64,000 nucleotides of DNA from Microbacterium sp. M28 (GTDB lineage: Bacteria; Actinomycetota; Actinomycetes; Actinomycetales; Microbacteriaceae), in the NCBI RefSeq assembly GCF_025836995.1, contig NZ_CP107546.1:248001-312000 (forward strand), written 5' to 3'. Positions 60,092 through 64,000 of the stretch are shown piece after piece. The first letter of the stretch is position 1; each line of letters begins with the position of its first letter. The notes beneath the pieces were generated by a model, which did not search any database, had not been told where the DNA came from, and worked only from the letters and a program-made list of their open reading frames with translations. Made by a program: the position numbers and the translations under genes.

Positions 60092-63000
60092 ATGAAGCGA
60101 GCTGCGACGACATTGATCCTGACCGCCCTGGTGGCGACGGCCCTGCCGGCGCTCCACCCCGAACCGGCCTCTGCAGTCGACGAGCCGCCGGGTGACGTGA
60201 TCTACGTCGCCACTGATGGTGACGACGAGGCGGTCGGCTCCGTCGACGCCCCGCTGGCGACGCTCGAAGCGGCACGCGACCTCATCCGCGAGCGCAAGCA
60301 GGCCGGCACCCTGTCGGCGGACGGCACCACCGTCTACCTGCGGGAAGGCAGCTACCAGCGCTCCGCATCCTTCTCGCTCGGTGCCGAGGACTCCGGTACG
60401 GCGGATGCCCCCATCGTCTATCGGTCGTACCCCGGCGAGGTGGCGACGCTGACCGGCGGTCAGGCCCTCGCGTACGAGGACTTCCGTCTGACCGAGGATC
60501 AGGCCGTCCTCGACCGCGTGATCGACGAGTCCGCCAGGGATGACATCCGCGAGATCGACCTTGCGGCTCTCGGCATCGACGACTACGGCCAGCTCAGCCG
60601 TCACGGCTACTGGAAGGCCAACGACGTCAGCGTCACCCCGCCGATGGAGCTCTACGTCGATGGCCAGGGGATGACCCTCGCACGCTGGCCCAACGCGGGC
60701 GCCACCAAGGACACGGTGCAGATGGGCGACATCATCGATCCGGGTCCCACCCGCGCTGATGCCGACCTGCAGGAGCGTGGCGGCACCTTCACCTACACAT
60801 ACGATCGTCCGCAGCACTGGACCCAGGCAGAAGATGTGTGGCTCGACGGGATCTTCGGATACAGCTGGGAGTGGTCGTACAACAAGATCGAGGCGATCGA
60901 CACCGAGGCCAAGACCATCACCCTGCGATACGGCGAGATGTCGGGAATCATGAAGAGCTGGTTCCCCGATTTCCACTTCGCGCAGAATCTTCTCGAGGAG
61001 CTCGACGCACCGGGGGAGTACTACATCGATCGGGCCGCGGGCAAGCTGTACCTCGTCCCGAACGCCGCCTTCCTCGCCGGGCGAGGCGAACCGGTGGTCA
61101 CCACGCTCGACGAGCCGATGATCCGCGCCGACGGCGCCTCGCACATCACCTTCGACGACCTCGTGCTCGAGTACGGGCGCGCCACAGCCGCTGTCATCCT
61201 CGGCGGGTCGAACGTGACGATCCAGCACAGCGACATCCGCAACTTCACCGACGGCGGTGTGCTCATCAATTCGCCGGGCCGCTACACCTATGACGGAATC
61301 CCCGTGAACCGAGGTGGCAAGGGCCACGCGGTGCTGGACAGTGAGCTCAGCCACGTCGGCGGCGTCGGCGTCGTGCTGCAGGGCGGCGACAAGACCACGC
61401 TCACGCCGGGCAACAACAGCGTGCAGAACTCGGAGATCCACGACTTCGCGTACTACCACAAGGCCTACAACCCCGGCGTGATGTTCGACGGCGTCGGCAA
61501 CGTGGCCCGCGGCAACGAGATCCACGACGCCCCGCACCCCGGCATCATCGTGCACGGCAACGATCACCTGTTCGAGCAGAACGAGGTCTACGACGTCTGC
61601 AAGACGTTCCACGATCTCGGGGCGATCTACATGAACGCGGGGATGACGCCGCAGCAACGCGGCCACGTGTTCCGGCAGAACTACTTCCATGACATCGGCG
61701 CCGGCATGGCCGGTGTCGAAGGGATTTACGCGGACAACTTCACGTGGGACCTCACGATCGAGAAGAACATCTTCGTGAACATGGGAAACAGCGCCATCAA
61801 GAGCGGATCGGCCGACTACATCGAGGCCACGAACAACATCTTCGTCGACGCGAACGTCCCGTACGACAACTACGAGCTGTGGATGGGCGATCAGGAGGGC
61901 AATGTCGTCGATCGCTCCTACATGCCGGAGTGGGAGAAGGTGTTCGTCGAGAACAACGACTTCGTCGGCACGCCGTATCTCGAGAAGTATCCCGAGCTCG
62001 GTCACTTCTTCGAGGACAACCACTACTTCCCCGACCACAGCACGTTCGCCAGGAACGTCGTATGGAACCCGACCGTGCCACGCCAGTCCCAGGTCAACGC
62101 GCAGGGGGCGAGAGATGTCAAGGAGCTGCTGAACTACGACAGCAATTGGGTGAGCGATGGTGATCCAGGATTCGTCGATGCCGCGAACGGCGACTACCGA
62201 CTGACCGAGGACGCGGCGGTGTTCGCACAGATCCCCGGGTTCGAGGACATCGGCTTCGACGAGATCGGTACGAAGGGCCATATCGGCCAGACGCAGTCGC
62301 CCGAATCGGTGCCGCTCGAGGCGGTCGCGTTCGATGCCGATGCCGTCACGCTCGACGTCGGCAAGGAACTGCTCGTGCAGGCGACGCCTCTGCCGTGGAA
62401 CGCGGATGACGCCGGTCTCGTCTACTCATCGGCCGATGAGTCCATCGCGACGGTCGACGACGGGAAGCTGGTCGGAATGGCACCCGGTTCGACGACCGTG
62501 ACGGTGGCCGCGGCATCCGATGCCGGAATCTCGGACACGATCGAGGTGACCGTCGGCGAGGGCGACGGCGTGCTGCACTTCACCGACTTCGAAGACGGCT
62601 CGAACGGGTGGCCGACGGATCCGAACCGCAGTATCGTCACCGGCGACGGCGGCGATCACGTCTACCGGATCGTGAACGGCGCGAACTCGCAGCTCCCGCG
62701 GGACTTCACCAGCTTCGTGCTGGACTTCGACGTCACGACGCCGGCGACGATCCCCGCGAATGCGGTCATGATCGTGTACAACCGCAACAGTGCCGGCGGC
62801 GGGTACATCCGCTACCGCAATGCTGCCGCAGGCCCGACATGGACGATCTTCGACAACGCGTGGCAGACCGTCGGCGAGGCGGTGCTCGACCCATCGAAGG
62901 CATTGCCTGCCGCAGCGACGAGCCATGTCCGCATCGCCGTGCAGGACGGTGTGATCCGCATCGTGGTGGACGGAGAGGTCGTCCTCGAGGACGCGGACCC

Positions 63001-64000
63001 GGCCCCGGGAGCCGCCGGGAAGGTCGGGTTCTACACCGAGGGCTTCTCGCACCTGGACTTCGACGACGTCGGGTTCTCGATCTCGGCGGTCCCGGTGGAC
63101 GGCATCGCTCTCGACGCGAACGAGCTGGTCCTGCAGACCGGCGAGCGCCGTCCGGTGATCGCGACGGTGTCGCCGCAGGACGCCAGTGACGTGCGCGTCA
63201 CGTGGTCCAGCAGCGACACGGCCGTGGCATCGGTCGCCGGCGGCACGGTCTCCGCCCTCGCGGCCGGCGAAGCGACGATCACGGCCACGTCGGTGGCCGA
63301 TCCGTCGATCTCGGCTACGGCGGTCGTGACGGTCGCGGATGCCGAGCACCCCACCGTCGCGCTCGGCGACCAGCTCGCCGATGCGGCGAACTGGACGCAG
63401 TCGGACAAGCTCGACTTCGATCAGGGGACGATACGGGTAGGCGCGGAGGGGGTGCACGGCTATGAGGCGGAGCGCTTCGGAGACGGGCTGCTGGAGTTCG
63501 ACGCGACCTTCGGCGCGTTCGACGGCGGCTGGTACGGGTTCCAGGTCCGATCCGACCAGACGGGTGTCCCTGCCTGGCAGAACTCCAACACGGGCTACCT
63601 CGTCGTCGTCAAGGAGGACACGATCGAGTTCCAGAGCTGGAGTCCGGGGCAGACGATGCTCGACATCATCCCGAACACCGTGATCGAGCCGGGAAGCACC
63701 CACCGCATCGCGTTCGGCGCCGTCGCCGAGGGCACCGGAACCCGTATCGTCCTCGAGGTGGACGGGAAGACCGTTTGGAATCGTCTGGATGCCAGAGAGA
63801 ACCTGCGCATCGGTGCCGACGGCTTCTTCAACGTCTACCACTACGCCAAGCAGAACAGCATCACGCTGACGAGGGTCGCACCGCCTGCGACCGTCACGGG
63901 GGTGGCATGGGCCGAGGAGGCCGCGCCGAAGGTGAAGTACCTCGTCGGTGAGGGGTTGGACGTGACCGGGATGATCCTGGACGTCGCTTGGAGCGACGGC
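60092..64000 (+). CDS. Very large secreted right-handed beta-helix protein, GH141-like, with Ig-like domains (3' end outside window)
   Basis: At least 1303 aa, still open at the window end. A Sec signal peptide (LILTALVATALPALHPEPASA) is followed by a beta-helix of about 700 residues starting VIYVATDGDDEAVGSVDAPLATLEAARD and EDSGTADAPIVYRSYPGE, the entry pattern of GH141-type enzymes. Big_2 Ig-like domains lie at about 742-815 and 1000-1082 (VYSSADESIATVDDGKL, VTWSSSDTAVASVAGGTV). Each is followed by a beta-sandwich with FEDGSNGW or LADAANWTQ starts, and another Ig-like domain begins near 1265. I infer an extracellular glycosidase, perhaps an alpha-L-fucosidase, feeding the fucose operon. GGAGAG precedes the ATG. 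Confidence 0.8.
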   Translation, partial: MKRAATTLILTALVATALPALHPEPASAVDEPPGDVIYVATDGDDEAVGSVDAPLATLEAARDLIRERKQAGTLSADGTTVYLREGSYQRSASFSLGAEDSGTADAPIVYRSYPGEVATLTGGQALAYEDFRLTEDQAVLDRVIDESARDDIREIDLAALGIDDYGQLSRHGYWKANDVSVTPPMELYVDGQGMTLARWPNAGATKDTVQMGDIIDPGPTRADADLQERGGTFTYTYDRPQHWTQAEDVWLDGIFGYSWEWSYNKIEAIDTEAKTITLRYGEMSGIMKSWFPDFHFAQNLLEELDAPGEYYIDRAAGKLYLVPNAAFLAGRGEPVVTTLDEPMIRADGASHITFDDLVLEYGRATAAVILGGSNVTIQHSDIRNFTDGGVLINSPGRYTYDGIPVNRGGKGHAVLDSELSHVGGVGVVLQGGDKTTLTPGNNSVQNSEIHDFAYYHKAYNPGVMFDGVGNVARGNEIHDAPHPGIIVHGNDHLFEQNEVYDVCKTFHDLGAIYMNAGMTPQQRGHVFRQNYFHDIGAGMAGVEGIYADNFTWDLTIEKNIFVNMGNSAIKSGSADYIEATNNIFVDANVPYDNYELWMGDQEGNVVDRSYMPEWEKVFVENNDFVGTPYLEKYPELGHFFEDNHYFPDHSTFARNVVWNPTVPRQSQVNAQGARDVKELLNYDSNWVSDGDPGFVDAANGDYRLTEDAAVFAQIPGFEDIGFDEIGTKGHIGQTQSPESVPLEAVAFDADAVTLDVGKELLVQATPLPWNADDAGLVYSSADESIATVDDGKLVGMAPGSTTVTVAAASDAGISDTIEVTVGEGDGVLHFTDFEDGSNGWPTDPNRSIVTGDGGDHVYRIVNGANSQLPRDFTSFVLDFDVTTPATIPANAVMIVYNRNSAGGGYIRYRNAAAGPTWTIFDNAWQTVGEAVLDPSKALPAAATSHVRIAVQDGVIRIVVDGEVVLEDADPAPGAAGKVGFYTEGFSHLDFDDVGFSISAVPVDGIALDANELVLQTGERRPVIATVSPQDASDVRVTWSSSDTAVASVAGGTVSALAAGEATITATSVADPSISATAVVTVADAEHPTVALGDQLADAANWTQSDKLDFDQGTIRVGAEGVHGYEAERFGDGLLEFDATFGAFDGGWYGFQVRSDQTGVPAWQNSNTGYLVVVKEDTIEFQSWSPGQTMLDIIPNTVIEPGSTHRIAFGAVAEGTGTRIVLEVDGKTVWNRLDARENLRIGADGFFNVYHYAKQNSITLTRVAPPATVTGVAWAEEAAPKVKYLVGEGLDVTGMILDVAWSDG

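Noticed and set aside
60023..63841. Two long minus-strand open frames over the beta-helix gene
   Set aside because: Their sequences are repetitive Val/Asp/Arg runs mirroring the plus-strand beta-helix codons, with no recognisable domain.

Overview
The window is high-GC, densely packed DNA with GC-ending codons throughout. Its gene content is that of a Gram-positive actinobacterium, and the closest general fit is Microbacteriaceae (for example Microbacterium). Three things point there: C5-route haem synthesis with the coproporphyrin-type enzymes CgoX and HemQ/ChdC, many start codons lying 6-7 nt after a -10 box (leaderless mRNAs), and actinobacterial families such as Holin-X and DUF3618. I see no rRNA, tRNA, insertion sequence, prophage or CRISPR array, and no gene-free stretch reaches 300 bases.

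Region 1 (1-15774) is a sugar or sugar-acid utilisation locus. It holds the 3' end of one GHL6/GH42-like glycoside hydrolase, a FadR-type GntR regulator, an aldo/keto reductase, a CUT1-type ABC importer (Tat-type lipoprotein plus two permeases), a ThuA-like protein coupled to a Gfo/Idh/MocA oxidoreductase, a LacI regulator, a hydroxypyruvate-isomerase-like TIM barrel, a second GHL6/GH42-like enzyme, an RraA-like aldolase, an enolase-superfamily dehydratase, an NAD-dependent epimerase and a UPF0303 protein. The ATGA overlaps and gene order imply one catabolic unit, but I cannot match it to a described pathway.

Region 2 (15782-27170) is a haem-biosynthesis block: hemA, hemE, cgoX, hemQ, hemC, hemD, hemB, hemL. 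It includes an arsR-type regulator translationally coupled to cgoX, a divergent NmrA/SDR gene, and a three-gene membrane module (YtxH-like, Holin-X, DUF3618) between cgoX and hemQ. Ferrochelatase is not in the window.

Region 3 (27289-51144) is mixed housekeeping: an orphan ABC ATPase with a long acidic tail, a 3-hydroxyisobutyryl-CoA hydrolase, a heterodimeric ABC exporter, a D,D-carboxypeptidase with a large acidic cytoplasmic extension, a TPP-riboswitch-controlled ykoEDC thiamine-precursor transporter, an APH-like kinase, DUF488, two SDRs, an ankyrin lipoprotein with a TauE/SafE permease, KDPG aldolase, rlmN, a flavodoxin-fold reductase with its TetR regulator, a MocR-type regulator facing a small unknown gene, a small membrane protein and an aldo/keto reductase. 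Several short palindromic repeat families sit between convergent genes here.

Region 4 (51267-64000) holds an ACT protein, a Cds1-like PLP enzyme and a ribokinase behind a GntR regulator, then a complete non-phosphorylative L-fucose pathway: mutarotase, dehydrogenase, lactonase, fuconate dehydratase, 2-keto-3-deoxyfuconate dehydrogenase and diketo-acid hydrolase. The window ends inside a very large secreted beta-helix protein that I suspect is a GH141-like glycosidase supplying the sugar. The same ATCGGATGT operator core occurs at both fucose promoters.
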